A DNA stretch of 64,000 nucleotides from Arsenophonus sp046530765 (GCA_046530765.1 JBHEQS010000001.1:248001-312000); one strand, 5' to 3'; counted from the stretch's first letter, positions 10,348 to 22,152 are shown. Numbers and translations are program-made. Notes: generated by a model not told the origin, from the sequence alone.

Positions 10348-11870
10348 ATATACTCCTTGATATTTTCACATAAATTATAATATAAGTAAATAATTTTGCC
10401 AATAACATTTATTACATTTTATAATTGTTATAAAATTTATTTTATATATCTATTAAAATATATATTTTCTATATATTCTATCAATCTTATTCGATAAATT
10501 TAAACAAATGTAAAGAATTAATATTATTATACACATAATATTTATAATTTATATTATAATATATTCAATACAATAAAAAATTTGATTTTAATCATAATAT
10601 ACACATATTAAATAATGTATTAATATTACTTGTAATATTAATATTATAAATTTTATATGTACTCAATTAATTAGATAGAATCTAATTAATAGCTTATTCA
10701 TAATAAGTTAAAATTTAACTTGATCTAATTCTTTTAAAGATTTATAAAATATTTTATTTTAATATTTAAAGTAATATTTATCCCAACATAATACTAATAC
10801 TATTAAATTTTACTTTAGTTAGTTAGTGGATTAAAAAATAATAATTATTTTAAATATAATAAGAAAATATTCATAAATGATGAAAAATAAAATATTTTTT
10901 TATTTTTTTTAATTAATTTTACTTTTCAAGTCTTTACATATTTTGTAACGCATTGTATATAGATAATAAGAAATTTAAAATTAGACAAATATCATGTTTG
11001 ATGAATATTAAAATAGTTTGATTAAACACTTTGATAATGTATGTGAAAATTGTTAAGTATTTTGATACTAATTTATAACATTTTAGATATTAAAACCTGA
11101 CTGTTTATACTTAATTTTAATAATATGATGAAATGTTATTGAATGATTGAGAATAAAGCTATTTTTATTTTTAATACTTAAGTATTATTTCTACTATATA
11201 AATAGTTGATATATTTCCATTAATAATCTAAAATTATTAAACATATATTTTTTAATTAGTCATTATGCATTTAAAGAAAAAATAATATTATTTATTTATA
11301 TTTCATAATTTTCAATATATTTTATTTATAGTTTTTAATTTTTTATTTAAATACATAAAGAACAAAATAATTATTCTGACGTTTATGATTAAATAGTTTA
11401 AATAAATATTTAATCATAAATTAATCTATTTTAAAACAGAATTTAGTTGGTAACGAAAATAATTTTATGATTTTTAGTCTATAATTTATGTTTCTGAAAT
11501 ATGTAATAATATTTTATCTGTAACATAAATAAATTTTTATAATTTATTATCTTTTAAATAATTTTATCTTATGCTTATTTCTTCTGATTATAATATTATT
11601 ACCTTAGTCTAATTTGCAACATATTGCACTCGACTAATTAAATTAATAACACTTTATTGATTTGATTAAAACAGATCAAATTTTTTACTATAAATATAAT
11701 TAACTAGATTAGAAAATAAAACTAGATGTTTATAATAAAAGGTAACTAAATCTTTTATTTTAAATTCTTATTATTATATATGTATTATTAATAACATATA
11801 TTAATTTTCAATAACTCAATTTATAAAAAACAAACAAATAACATATTTTAAAGATATTTCTCTATATAAG

Positions 11871-11919
11871 TTTATTAATATATTAATTTTTTTTCAAAAA
11901 AAATTAATATATTAATAAA
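11871..11919. repeat. perfect hairpin, 24-bp stem, 1-base loop
   Basis: The arms 11871-11894 and 11896-11919 are exact complements around a single C. The inner part is an A/T homopolymer stem. Confidence 0.9.
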
Positions 11920-12972
11920 ATATCTATTATTTTTAAAGAAATGAAATAACATAATTACTTTAGATGTAATTTATAAATGAAAGCAGCGCTATGCGATTGC
12001 TAAATAGTGATTTTAACAATTATCATTTTTATTTTTATATATTAAAATTTAATAATTTCATTAATTATAATTTTTAATATCTTATAGATTTTCAGGTAGA
12101 AAATTCTTTAAACAAAAAAGAAGATAAGTGATACACATTTTATATTTTCACTACAATGATTTTTACTGTTTATATTTATTGATATAGTCCATTTACATTA
12201 AAGGTAAATATTTGTGTTTAAATTTAAATATAGACTATAATTACTTTATATACAAATTATGTATTTTTATTATAAATAAATCTCATAAATTCTATAGTAT
12301 CGCAAATAATATGTATTGAGATTTTATATTAAGAAATCTATAAATTTATATCTATTAATATAAATAATATTAATAATTAGATATTTCATATTTCAACTTT
12401 ATACATTCAGAACTATTGCTCATCTAAATTAATGCGAATTTTTTTAAACTATTCTATAATATTTTATAGTAATAAATATTATTATAGTAATAAATATTTT
12501 ATAGTAATAATTTTAGTAACCCAATCATTCCCAAATTATTATACTAAAAACAATTTGAATAAAATAATTAAAATAACAAGAGTTGACATTAATTAATTAT
12601 ATAATCTAAATTTCTAGTAAAATATAACTAAAAATTATTAAACTTTTTATCCTAATTTTTTAAATTATTCATTAAAAAATTATAATTTTAATATATTTAT
12701 ATGTATAAAATTATTTAAAATTATTATTTTTTCATTATTATTACAATAATTAATATGTCATTAGTAATATCTAAAAATAAGAATAATAAAGAAATTTAGA
12801 AGATGTTTTATTTACTATGCATTTATTATTATGTTATTGTTTCACATACATATAATTCCTAATTAAATCATATAAAAATTGTTTACTATTTAGATCAAGT
12901 GCTTATATTAATAATTAGAATATAATATGATAATAAGTAAATAATACTATTTATGTATGATATATAGTTATT

Positions 12973-13006
12973 TTATTTCACAATTGACTACTCAATTGTG
13001 AAATAA
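12973..13006. repeat. perfect hairpin, 15-bp stem, 4-base loop
   Basis: The arm TTATTTCACAATTGA and its exact complement flank the loop CTAC. It lies about 400 bases downstream of the rplS stop on the rplS strand, too far to be a normal terminator. Confidence 0.9.
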
Positions 13007-13397
13007 TCAATCGAAATAGCGAATGTTATTACATCTTTAAAGATAATCTTGTAAAAATAATTACTAAATGCTATAATTATTTATTAAAACTATACAGAAT
13101 AAATATTAATTGTACTAATCTGTGTTGACAACTATACTGAATGATATTAGAAATAATTTCTAGTTATTTTTAATAGTATGATCAAATTAATAAAATTTAA
13201 TAATCAAAAGTAATAAAATTATCTTTTGTAGAGTAGCAATATTTATCTTTTTTAATTTTCTATCATTAACTGCAAATATAAATTTAAGATTTTTGAATAT
13301 AATAAAGAATGATAAACAATATCATACAACAAAAATGATCAATAAAACTATCTATAGTTACAAATTTAAAGATTTTTAAGATTTACTAAATCATAAA

Positions 13398-13751
13398 TTA
13401 TTTAATACTCAATCGTTCTTTAATACGACCTGCTTTACCGGAACATTTTCTAAGATAATATAATTTAGCTTTACGCACTTTGCCGCGGCGCTTAATGATT
13501 ATGCTATCTATAATTGGTGAATATGTTTGAAATACCCTCTCAACGCCCTCTCCATTTGAAATTTTACGAACAGTAAATGCTGAATGTAAACTGCGACTAC
13601 GAATAGCAATAATTACTCCTTCAAATGCTTGTAAACGTTTTTTAGAACCTTCAATTACCCATACCTTAACTTCTACAGTATCTCCTGATCGAAATAAAGG
13701 AATGGTTTGATTCATTTGTTCTTGTTCAAATTCTTTAATAATATTTCTCAT
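13398..13751 (-). CDS. rplS: 50S ribosomal protein L19
   Basis: L19 sits at the 30S-50S interface of the ribosome. It is 117 residues from the ATG at 13751 (E. coli 115), with RNIIKEFEQEQM against SNIIKQLEQEQM. An upstream in-frame ATG at 13784 would add an unrelated 11-residue leader and is rejected. Conserved segments include GDTVEVKVWVIEGSKKRLQ, FTVRKISNGEGVERVF and KRRGKVRKAKLYYLR. It is the last gene of the rpsP-rimM-trmD-rplS ribosomal operon, 53 bases after trmD. Confidence 0.98.
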   Translation of the reverse strand: MRNIIKEFEQEQMNQTIPLFRSGDTVEVKVWVIEGSKKRLQAFEGVIIAIRSRSLHSAFTVRKISNGEGVERVFQTYSPIIDSIIIKRRGKVRKAKLYYLRKCSGKAGRIKERLSIK

Positions 13752-13804
13752 AATTATTTTCTCACAATATACAAACCATGACATATAATACAGAATTATA
13801 TATT

Positions 13805-14560
13805 TTAATTAATACCTCGTTGTTCTTCATATTCCTGCTGAAATTCTGCTAATAATATTTTTTGTTTATTAGTCAGTTTTATTGTTGTTAGAAGTTCTGG
13901 TCTTCTGAGCCAAGTTCTGCCTAGTGATTGTTTTCTTCTCCAATCATCTATTTTAGCGTGGTTTCCAGATAATAAAATTTTAGGAACTTCCATTTCGCTA
14001 AACACTTTAGGACGTGTATAATGAGGATGATCAAGTAACCCAGTCACAAAGGAGTCGTCTTCCGCTGACTCTTCATGACCCAATACACCAGGAATAAATC
14101 TAGAGATTGAATCAATCATTATCATTGCTGCTAACTCTCCACCACTAATAACATAATCACCAATTGACCATTCTTCATTAATTTCTGTTTTAAGGACGCG
14201 CTCATCAATACCTTTATATCGACCACAAACTAAAATGAGCTTTTTATTTTCTATTAATTGCCAAATACCTTGCTGATTAAGTTTTCGGCCTTGAGGTGAA
14301 AGATAAATAACTTTAGTTTCTTTACCGATATTATACTTTGCTGCACGAATTGAATCTCTTAGTGGTTGAACCATCATCAACATACCTGAACCTCCACCAT
14401 AAGGGTTATCATCTACAGTGTGATATTTATCGTTTGCATAATCTCTTGGATTCCAAAATTGTATATTCAATATGCAATTTCTTACTGCACGCCCAATCAC
14501 ACCATATTTTGTTATTGCACAAAACATTTCTGGAAATAGGCTAATAATTCCAAACAACAT
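13805..14560 (-). CDS. trmD: tRNA (guanine-37-N1)-methyltransferase
   Basis: TrmD methylates G37 next to the anticodon, using S-adenosylmethionine, and so prevents +1 frameshifting. It is 251 residues (E. coli 255). The trefoil-knot cofactor site is visible as IYLSPQGRKLNQ, LILVCGRYKGIDERV and EEWSIGDYVISGGELA; SRFIPGVLGHEESA and GRTWLRRPELL follow. The ATG gives MLFGIISLFPEMF. No clear ribosome binding site is seen. It is kept intact although the gene directly upstream in the operon, rimM, is broken. Confidence 0.98.
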   Translation of the reverse strand: MLFGIISLFPEMFCAITKYGVIGRAVRNCILNIQFWNPRDYANDKYHTVDDNPYGGGSGMLMMVQPLRDSIRAAKYNIGKETKVIYLSPQGRKLNQQGIWQLIENKKLILVCGRYKGIDERVLKTEINEEWSIGDYVISGGELAAMIMIDSISRFIPGVLGHEESAEDDSFVTGLLDHPHYTRPKVFSEMEVPKILLSGNHAKIDDWRRKQSLGRTWLRRPELLTTIKLTNKQKILLAEFQQEYEEQRGIN

Positions 14561-14594
14561 ATTATATTAAACTCACAAAACCTTTAATAGTAAT

Positions 14595-15142
14595 TTAAAA
14601 AGTAGGATCAAAATTAATTTTAATTATTTTAGCGGCTAGATAAACATTTTTTATCACCTTATTAGGAAGAAATGGTATTAATCTCTCTTTAATGCATAAT
14701 GAATATTTCTTATTTTTTAATTATAAAAACATTATTTGATCCTTTTCAATTAAATTTTAAACATAACCTAAACTTAATCCTTTAGTGGTTATAAAATTGA
14801 CAATCAATAAGATTTTTACAATAATACTTATTATATTTAAGTACATGTAATTATGATAAATCATCGATAATTTTATAATTAGTCATTGAGTTGTCAGAAT
14901 TTATATCATCAATATTTTTTTATTTTGATGATTATATTTTAATTATTATGTTTCAAGCTTTCTATCTCTAGTTGCATATATTGATCTAAATATTGAATAA
15001 ATAAAGAATGATATTTAAAAATATCTTCTGTAGATGAAAAAGTTCTAATCCAAGTACAAATACCATGATAAAAGACTAATATTCCTAATATAATTAGATT
15101 TATTGGAACATAAATGTAATATTTTTTTTGTAATTTGTACAA
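14595..15142 (-). pseudogene. rimM: broken 16S rRNA processing/maturation factor gene
   Basis: RimM helps 30S head maturation. The operon position (rpsP-rimM-trmD) is exact and the length from ATG to the family's normal stop is 548 bp, against 549 in E. coli, so only about one base is lost. The first 67 codons (to a stop at 14939) still read as RimM, with IRTFSSTEDIFKYHSLFIQ and IESLKHNN. After that the homologous text continues in other frames: IDDINSDNSMTNYKII, YNKYYCKNLIDCQ, then KERLIPFLPNKVIKNV and a C-terminal INFDPTF before the stop. At least one frameshift and several stops separate these pieces. It should not be annotated as an independent 67-residue protein. Confidence 0.96.
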
Positions 15143-15151
15143 TAATGATAG

Positions 15152-15400
15152 TTATGTCACTTTTTCTATTTGCTTAATTAGTTGTGAAACGCGATTGGAA
15201 AGAGTTGCGCCTAAACCAACCCAATGTTTAACTCGATATAAATTTAAATATAATTCTTCTGCTTTGCCAGATACAATTGGATTAAAAAAACCTACACGCT
15301 CAATGAAGCGGCCATCACGCGCATTACGATTATCGGTTACAACTATCTGATAAAATGGTCTATTCTTCGCTCCACAACGAACTAAACGAATGGTTACCAT
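15152..15400 (-). CDS. rpsP: 30S ribosomal protein S16
   Basis: S16 is a small-subunit protein needed early in 30S assembly. It is 82 residues, the E. coli length, starting MVTIRLVRCGAKNRPFYQ and containing DNRNARDGRFIERVGFFNP. A clear ribosome binding site (GAGGAT) lies about 5 bases before the ATG. It is first gene of the operon whose second gene, rimM, is dead; its neighbour upstream, ffh, is dead too. Confidence 0.98.
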   Translation of the reverse strand: MVTIRLVRCGAKNRPFYQIVVTDNRNARDGRFIERVGFFNPIVSGKAEELYLNLYRVKHWVGLGATLSNRVSQLIKQIEKVT

Positions 15401-15544
15401 ATGATCCTCATTATTAGAAAATATCTAGACTAGATTAACATTACGAAATAGAATTTATTTGTAATACAACAAATTCTTAAATATTCTACTTTTTTTACAT
15501 AAAATCAATTAAAAATATAAATTTGTTTATTTAACTTTTGTTTA

Positions 15545-16900
15545 TTGTATTCTTATGAATACCTTGAGGAAGGATATTTTTTTATACCGCATCTCATTTA
15601 TCTAATTTACCTTTATTATTTTTTTATATTCTCATACTATTAAACTGTTTAAAGCGTTCGATTAACATACTATACATAATGTGCGTCAGAACCGTCTGAG
15701 ATACGTAGTTTCCTTTATTCTTTAATAATTTCTGGATTTTTTCAATCATTTACATTTATTTAGTTGATAATTAATTCAATTTCTAGTAATACTTTATTAT
15801 CGATTTAAAACTTAACTTCATTTAAAGTTTATGATATAGATATAATCTTACCTTATCATACTTTCAATATAATTAATTTTTCGGATCTATTTAATTTGTT
15901 AGATAAAATTATTTACATCAAGATTATTATCCTTTTAACTTTAGAAGAAAGATTTTCTATATTTTTAAGATCAATTTTATTTTTTTTCATTTTTTTTAAT
16001 TTATAAGATAAGATCCAACATACCAAGTATTCGATATCATGATAAAGTATCTCTAAATATTATCAATTTTCTCCTATTACTAAAAACTTGATTGATTTTC
16101 TAGTAATATTTTTAAATTGATAATTCTGTAGTACATTTCGAGTTCCATTAAATTTTTAGTTAATATAATATTAGTTATTAATTGTAACTTTTTATTAAAA
16201 GACTTATCAATATTAGCTCCATTCTGCTATATCATTACTCATCAATAAATAAAGTTTCAATTTGATTAATAGATATATAAATATCTTTAATTTCATTTAT
16301 CATCATATGCTCATTAACATGTAATCCTTCAGCTATATCTATAATAATTATATCATAAAATTTTAATTTTGCATGTCTTATTCAATTACTTGCAATATTA
16401 ACTAAATTTTGTTTACAGATGATAAAAAATAATACCGCCAGTTTTACTAATTGATCTAATTGATTAATAGAACCAGGACGATAAATATCAATAGAAACTG
16501 TAAAAACTTTTTTCTTCTATTTTTATTTCAAAAACTTTACCAATTTATCAATAATTGTTGTTTTACCAGCACATTATAAGCCTGATACAAGAATAACTGA
16601 TAGAAGATGTACAGATAAATTTAAAGAACTATTATATTCGCTTATTGCTTTTTTATAAGCTTATTTTGAACAATTTTAATTAATTTTTAACGAGATGTTA
16701 ATCTTTTATTTATATCTTTACATACTGAATTTTTTACTAATTTAATAAATTCTTCAACTAATATACCAAGCAACATCTGTTTCCAACAATATCGTTATAA
16801 CTTAACGTAACATTTCTTTGATATTATTTTTATTTAACATTATACGACAGATAATCTTGCACAATGTAAGTAAAAATCTCTAAGTTAAATTATCAAACAT
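15545..16900 (-). pseudogene. ffh: decayed signal recognition particle GTPase gene
   Basis: Ffh is the protein of the signal recognition particle, which targets membrane proteins. Its place just upstream of rpsP is as in E. coli, and the ghost is about 1,355 bp against 1,362. In scattered frames the text of Ffh can be read from the start MFDNLT at 16900. LLETDVAW, then EFIKLVKNSVCKDINKRLTS follow. The P-loop CAGKTTI is near 16570 and SIDIYRPGSINQLDQL near 16465. AKLKFYDIIIIDIAEGLH, then VNEHMMINEIKDIYISINQI, then ETLFIDE follow. In the M domain, KNPEIIKE, a stop, then RKLRISDGS is near 15715. Dozens of stops and several frameshifts exclude function. Confidence 0.95.
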
Positions 16901-19900
16901 ATGTTCAACTCAATCCTATTAGATGTATTTGTTATTAACTAATTTATATTATTTAATAATATAAATTAAATCTTAATATAGAATTTTATAAAAATTAACA
17001 ACATAGTTATGTAACTAAATAAGGATATTCCAATTTATTTATATTTAATAAATTATTTAATGAACTAAAAGAAAAGATTGTACCATTAATCTTTTAGTTT
17101 ACATTTTAATAGTAATTTACTACATATTAAATTTAGATATTAAATAAAATTTTAATATTATTATACTTTAATTAACGTTGTTCATCAATTGAAGCATTTC
17201 GTTATATTAAAAATTATATTTATAATACTGGAAGTTTCTTTAAGTAAATGATTTTAACTTTATTAAGATTAATACTTAATAATAATTTATTAATTAGTAT
17301 TATAATTAATAAATTATTCATCAGTTTTTTCTTTATGCTACTTTTTTTTCAAAAAAAAATATTATTAACTTATTGTTAACAAGAGTTTGGCATATTAATT
17401 TATTACATTCTTATATATAAATATTATATTTTTTATTACATATTATTTTATTATTAAAATAATATGTAATTTTAGTTCTTACTAATATGTGCCTTATATA
17501 ATTTCCTTTAATTAAGTTGTAAATTGAATGCAAAAAAATAATATTTATACACTATATAAAATTATTAGTAATTATTAAATTAATAATATTTCCTGTTATA
17601 GAAGTTGTAAATATTTTATTAATTATTATTTTATTATAAGAAAATAGTTATAAAAATATTTTATCTGTTTATATTTTATTATGAATAACCTTCATGATGA
17701 ATTGCATGAGAGAATGTAATAATTTTAATATAATTGATGAGCTCATTTTAATATCAATTTTTTAATTGAGCATTATAATGTTTAACTAATTTCAAACAAC
17801 TGGTTTAGTTAAAGTAACTATTAATTTATTTGTATATCTTAATTCGAATTAAATACCATACTTGTCAGTATTATTTTGATTAGTTATAAATTATCATTAT
17901 ATTATCATTAATATTATTAGTTATACATGGATCATATTTTAGAATGTTTTTAGTGCGTTATTTAACAAGTGTTTTAATTTTTCTTGATCGTTATTTTTAT
18001 TAAAAAATAAAAATAAATAATAGATGGATTCTATCTAAAAAGTAATTTTATTAATAAAATTACTTAGAATTCTATAGAAATTAATTATATCAGTTGCTTA
18101 GCTATTACTATATTAGTATATTACTATTTATAATATGTTTATGTATTCATTTCATTAAATTATTTATTATCAATATATATGAAATTAATAGATATAAATT
18201 ATGTTTTATTATTAATTAATCAAAAAATAATATTTTATGATTACATGAAATGTTATTCTAATCTTAAATTTATAAAAGTGATGATGAAGACATTAATAAT
18301 TTTTTTAATGCAATTATTTATATTTACATTAATATTAATTTGTAATCAATATTATCTAATTAATTATTTTATTATATGAATAAATCATTTTTTTTGAATG
18401 GATATAACTAATAATATCACATTATAATATTATTATAGAATTTTATCTTTTATATATTATAAAAGATAAATTATAATAGTATAACTTTATAATACAGTAT
18501 TGAATATTTAAAATTAAAAAAAGCTTAAAGATTAGATAACTGACAAATGTTTTTTATATCGCTTATATTCTGACGGTTTGTCTAAATTGAATCTAAACTA
18601 AAGATGAATCATAATAAATATTGATAAATTAGCATTAGAAAAAAAACATGTGTTGTACAGTATTCAAATGTTTATTAATTAATTATATAGTTCTATTTTA
18701 GTTTTTCTTAAAATAAACTAAGGAAATACTTTATTTTTTTAAGTATAAAACATTTATTTTCAAACTTTAGAAAACTTACAAAGTTTTTATTATAAAAATA
18801 AATTTATTAATAAAAATCAAAGTATTCATTTTAATTACTTAAATATAGTTTATTTTCGTTCTTAGAGACATCAATACTTATTCTCAGAAAAATTAATTCA
18901 GTTATATATATGTATTAAAATTATCTAAAAAAATAATCTTATTATTGTTTTGCTATACTAAACTTTAATTTATTAACGCACTCATCTTAATCTTATAGAA
19001 CTTAAATTAGTCAAGTTGAATTTAAATTAAAACAGAAATTAGTTAATAATTGACATTTTATAATTAAATATATAATTATAAAAAAATTAAGTATTGCTCT
19101 ATACTTATTTGTTAAAACATATATACAATTATAGTTGTTAAGAAAATTTCTTTTATTATAAATAATATATTAAATATATAGTTAATAAAATTAAATCTAA
19201 AAATAAAAAAATTACATAATAATATTCATGAATATAATAATAGATAAGAACTAATGACAATATATGATATTTTCAAGAATATTTTAATTTTGATGCATTA
19301 ACTTATTTTAAACCATAATAAGTTAATTACAAAAATACGTATCTATGTTAATTAATAGTCAGATTAATAGATAAAATTACCAAATCTTTTGATTGATGTT
19401 TACTATTAATTAAATGATTTATTACTAAATATCTATATGATATTTCAATATTAAATATTAAAATTTTATATAAAACAAATATTGTTTTTAAGTATTTTCT
19501 ATTAATTGTTATATGATAAAATAAATTAAAACAATTATTCTTGAAATATTTTATTAGATTATTTTATAATGATAATTATTTAATTTTTCAGATAATAAAT
19601 TTTCTGAATTTTTATTAATTAAAATTTTACATTTAATTATATTGTTAATAATTAGTTAATATTCATCTAAATATCAATATTTATACTTATAAATATTGAT
19701 ATTTATTTAATTTATATATTTAATTTTTAAATTAAATATATTAAAAGTAGCTCTCTTTGGTTATTTTTAAATATCATAATAACGTTGTTAATTAATCTTG
19801 ATAATTGAAACTCATATAAATAATGTATCATAACTGATGGCGTCTATACTAATAATCTTAATTACTATTATTAATCTTTTTATATATAAAATCTACAAAT

Positions 19901-20232
19901 AAATATCATAATATATTGATGTCTTTCTTTGTTAAAATTTATTTATTTTATATTTTAAAACAAATATCAAATATCATTGATTATGTTATAATAATAATTA
20001 TTCATTATTATAGTAATGAGAAAAGTGCGTTATTTGTTTAGTTATGATAAAATATAAAATTATCAAGTAATATCATTGCATAGAGATTAAAAATTAATTT
20101 TTACAAATAACTACAACTTGTTTTTTATCTTATAGTTAATTGATAGATTCGTAAAATTATTATCACACTTTTCTATTGGTAATTAAAGATTTTATTTTTG
20201 GCGATTTAAAGTTTGTTAATTTTCTTTTATTA
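16901..20232. other. 3.3-kb AT-rich desert between the ffh fossil and gshA
   Basis: No gene was recognised. E. coli synteny would put remains of ypjD upstream of ffh and luxS downstream of gshA here, but I could not read either. A 66-codon frame at 18179-18379 (+) is hydrophobic, low-complexity AT sequence without a ribosome binding site, which I take as chance. One strong hairpin lies at 17435. Confidence 0.7.
17435..17470. repeat. perfect hairpin, 16-bp stem, 4-base loop
   Basis: The arm ATTACATATTATTTTA and its exact complement flank TTAT. Confidence 0.9.
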
Positions 20233-21795
20233 TTATATTTCATGTGATTTTAAGTAACTTTTAAAACTTATTTTATCTGATTTTTCAATTGATAATTGTT
20301 TATAAATCGAGGCTTTTCTAACATTGTCAAACTCACTACTAGCAATCACTTCGTAAGGTTCACTTCTTAATTCTTGATAATATTTTTTTGCTAACTGCAA
20401 ACCAAATTGATCAATACTTTGTTCAATCATTTTTGATAATATTTGACCAGAATAAGTAAGATCTGGATTTTCAAACATTTCTATCGATTTATAGCAAATT
20501 TCTTTATATCGAGTATTTCCGTCAATATCTAAAATATTGGCAACTTTTATTAAATCATCAAACAATGCATGTCCTATCTCTTTTAAAGGTTTCATTGATT
20601 TACCGAAACCAATACCAATTATTTGTCCAGGCTTACGACCTTCAAGAATAACCTTATTCCAATTCATGCGATAATAATTTAATTCTTTTTCATCCATAGA
20701 TGGCGCATCTGCTAACGCGCACCAGATTAAAAATAGATCAAGAAAATGGATTTGCTCTTCATTAATACCAATAGCAGTAAACATATTAATATCTAAAGCT
20801 CTAACTTCAATATATTCGATTCCTCTTTTTAATATAGCATCACACTGAGACTCATTACCAATAAGTTTTCTCTTAGGACGAATAGGCGTATATAATTCAT
20901 TTTCAGTTTGTAAGATATTACAATTTAATTGTAAATGTTCGCCATCTTTATTGTATATACCTAATTTTGTAAATTCAGGTGATGGTTTTTTTATAGCTAT
21001 CTTAATGTCAGAGACATAAGTTGCTAGATCATTAAATGTGACTTTTAGATTAGTATGGAATTTATTACTATATCCAAAATCGCTCATTCGCAATGATGTT
21101 GCATAAGGCAGGTAATATGTTCCTTTATTTGTTTTTTCAAAAGGAAACTTTTTTACGCTCTCGTGTACAAAAGAACTACAAATTGCAGGAGACGAGCCAA
21201 ATAAATATGGTATCACCCACCCAAATCGATAATAATTACGAATAAGTCTAAAATAACCATCAGAAATTTTATTCTTATCACTTTTAGCATTTTTAACATT
21301 AACCAATGCTTGCCAAAATTTAATTGGTAAAGAAAAATTATAATGTATCCCTGCAATTATTTGCATTAACGCACCATAACGATTTTTTAAGCCTTTTCGA
21401 TACAAAGTTTTGAAACGACCAATATTTGAAATGCCATATTTAGCAAGTTTAATGTTATCTTCAATTTTTATAAAACAAGGCATACTTAGTGGCCACATCA
21501 ATTCATTATTAACAAGATTCCGCGCTGTATAACGATGAAGATCTCTTAAAAATGATAAAATATGATTAATATTATTATCAACTGGAGTTATGAATTCCAA
21601 TAAAGCTTCGGCAAAGTCAGTAGTGATCCATGGATGAGTTAAGGCTTTCCCCAAACCATCAGGATGAGGAGATTCAGACAATCCACCAACTGATGTAATT
21701 CTAAGCGTTTCACGTTCAATGCCCCTGCGAATACCGTCTAAAACATTTGGATTTGCTTCTAACCATGATATAGTTTTTGATATACTTGGAATCAA
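20233..21795 (-). CDS. gshA: glutamate-cysteine ligase
   Basis: GshA makes gamma-glutamylcysteine, the first and rate-limiting step of glutathione synthesis. It is 520 residues (E. coli 518). Conserved blocks include GIERETLRI (ATP/metal site), HPWITTDFAEALLEFITPV, DLHRYTARN, GRFKTLYRKGLKNRYGALMQ, HYNFSLP, RNYYRFGWVIPYLFGSSPAI, PYATSLRMSDFGY, YIEVRALDIN and ILEGRKPGQ. The start is TTG (21793-21795) preceded by GAGAGG; E. coli gshA also uses TTG, so a weak start has been conserved. It lies downstream of the tRNA genes, as in E. coli, but the csrA-tRNA distance has grown. Confidence 0.98.
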   Translation of the reverse strand: MIPSISKTISWLEANPNVLDGIRRGIERETLRITSVGGLSESPHPDGLGKALTHPWITTDFAEALLEFITPVDNNINHILSFLRDLHRYTARNLVNNELMWPLSMPCFIKIEDNIKLAKYGISNIGRFKTLYRKGLKNRYGALMQIIAGIHYNFSLPIKFWQALVNVKNAKSDKNKISDGYFRLIRNYYRFGWVIPYLFGSSPAICSSFVHESVKKFPFEKTNKGTYYLPYATSLRMSDFGYSNKFHTNLKVTFNDLATYVSDIKIAIKKPSPEFTKLGIYNKDGEHLQLNCNILQTENELYTPIRPKRKLIGNESQCDAILKRGIEYIEVRALDINMFTAIGINEEQIHFLDLFLIWCALADAPSMDEKELNYYRMNWNKVILEGRKPGQIIGIGFGKSMKPLKEIGHALFDDLIKVANILDIDGNTRYKEICYKSIEMFENPDLTYSGQILSKMIEQSIDQFGLQLAKKYYQELRSEPYEVIASSEFDNVRKASIYKQLSIEKSDKISFKSYLKSHEI

Positions 21796-21935
21796 ATTGA
21801 CCTCTCGTTATAAGTTCATTTTTTTATAAAGTTACTTTAACGCAAATAATTATAATTGTCTCAGACTAGATTATCTGTATTTAATAACTAAAATAATAGG
21901 CATATTGTTAATAAATACACTTTTATTTTAAAATT

Positions 21936-21966
21936 AAAAACCCTGCTGTTAATTGGCAGGGTTTTT
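21936..21966 (-). terminator. rho-independent terminator of the tRNA-Ser/tRNA-Arg unit
   Basis: An 11-bp stem (AAAAACCCTGC with its exact complement, 9-base loop) carries the GC core CCCTGC/GCAGGG in otherwise very AT-rich DNA. On the minus strand it ends in a T run, 10 bases after tRNA-Arg. Its symmetry would let it work in both directions. Confidence 0.9.
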
Positions 21967-21975
21967 ATTGTACTA

Positions 21976-22049
21976 CGCATCCAGAAGGATTCGAACCTCC
22001 GACCGCTCGGTTCGTAGCCGAGTACTCTATCCAACTGAGCTATGGATGC
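21976..22049 (-). tRNA. tRNA-Arg(ACG)
   Basis: The cloverleaf is complete at 74 bases: acceptor GCATCCA/TGGATGC, D arm AGCTCAGTTGGATAGAGT, anticodon loop CTACGAA with stem CTCGG/CCGAG, variable loop, and T loop GTTCGAATC. It corresponds to the E. coli argVYZQ tRNA, reading CGN codons after A34 deamination. The T stem has one G-T wobble, and position 73 is G where E. coli has A. The 3' CCA is not encoded (the next bases are TAG). E. coli has four tandem copies here; only one remains. Confidence 0.97.
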
Positions 22050-22062
22050 ATTATTAAAATAT

Positions 22063-22152
22063 CGATGAGGGAGGGATTCGAACCCTCGATGCAGTTATTA
22101 ACTACATACTACCTTAGCAGGGGAGCGCCTTCAGCCTCTCGGCCACCTCATC
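22063..22152 (-). tRNA. tRNA-Ser(GCT)
   Basis: This is a 90-base class II tRNA with acceptor GATGAGG/CCTCATC, the serine-type D arm GGCCGAGAGGCTGAAGG, anticodon loop CTGCTAA, the long serine variable arm (ATGTAGTTAATAACTGCAT) and T loop GTTCGAATC. It is the orthologue of E. coli serV and reads AGC/AGU. The anticodon stem CTCCC/GGTAG carries a C-T mismatch in its middle pair; E. coli has GGGAG. The discriminator base is G as usual, and CCA is not encoded (ATA follows). It lies 13 bases upstream of tRNA-Arg and is probably cotranscribed with it. Confidence 0.97.

Larger units (their letters stand above)
10348..13397. other. 3.05-kb AT-rich desert between hemB and rplS
   Basis: No gene was recognised on either strand. 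A slightly GC-richer patch near 11980 (AAAGCAGCGCTATGCGATTG) may be a remnant of something. Inverted repeats lie at 11871 and 12973, and a short tandem array based on TATAGTAATAAATATT lies around 12460-12510. Confidence 0.7.

Noticed and set aside
14939..15142. Independent 67-residue small protein
   Set aside because: It is the N-terminal part of RimM followed by the rest of rimM in other frames, hence a pseudogene fragment.
18179..18379. 66-codon hydrophobic frame on the plus strand
   Set aside because: Its composition is that of the surrounding desert, it has no ribosome binding site, and I recognise no family. Long AT-rich deserts yield such frames by chance.
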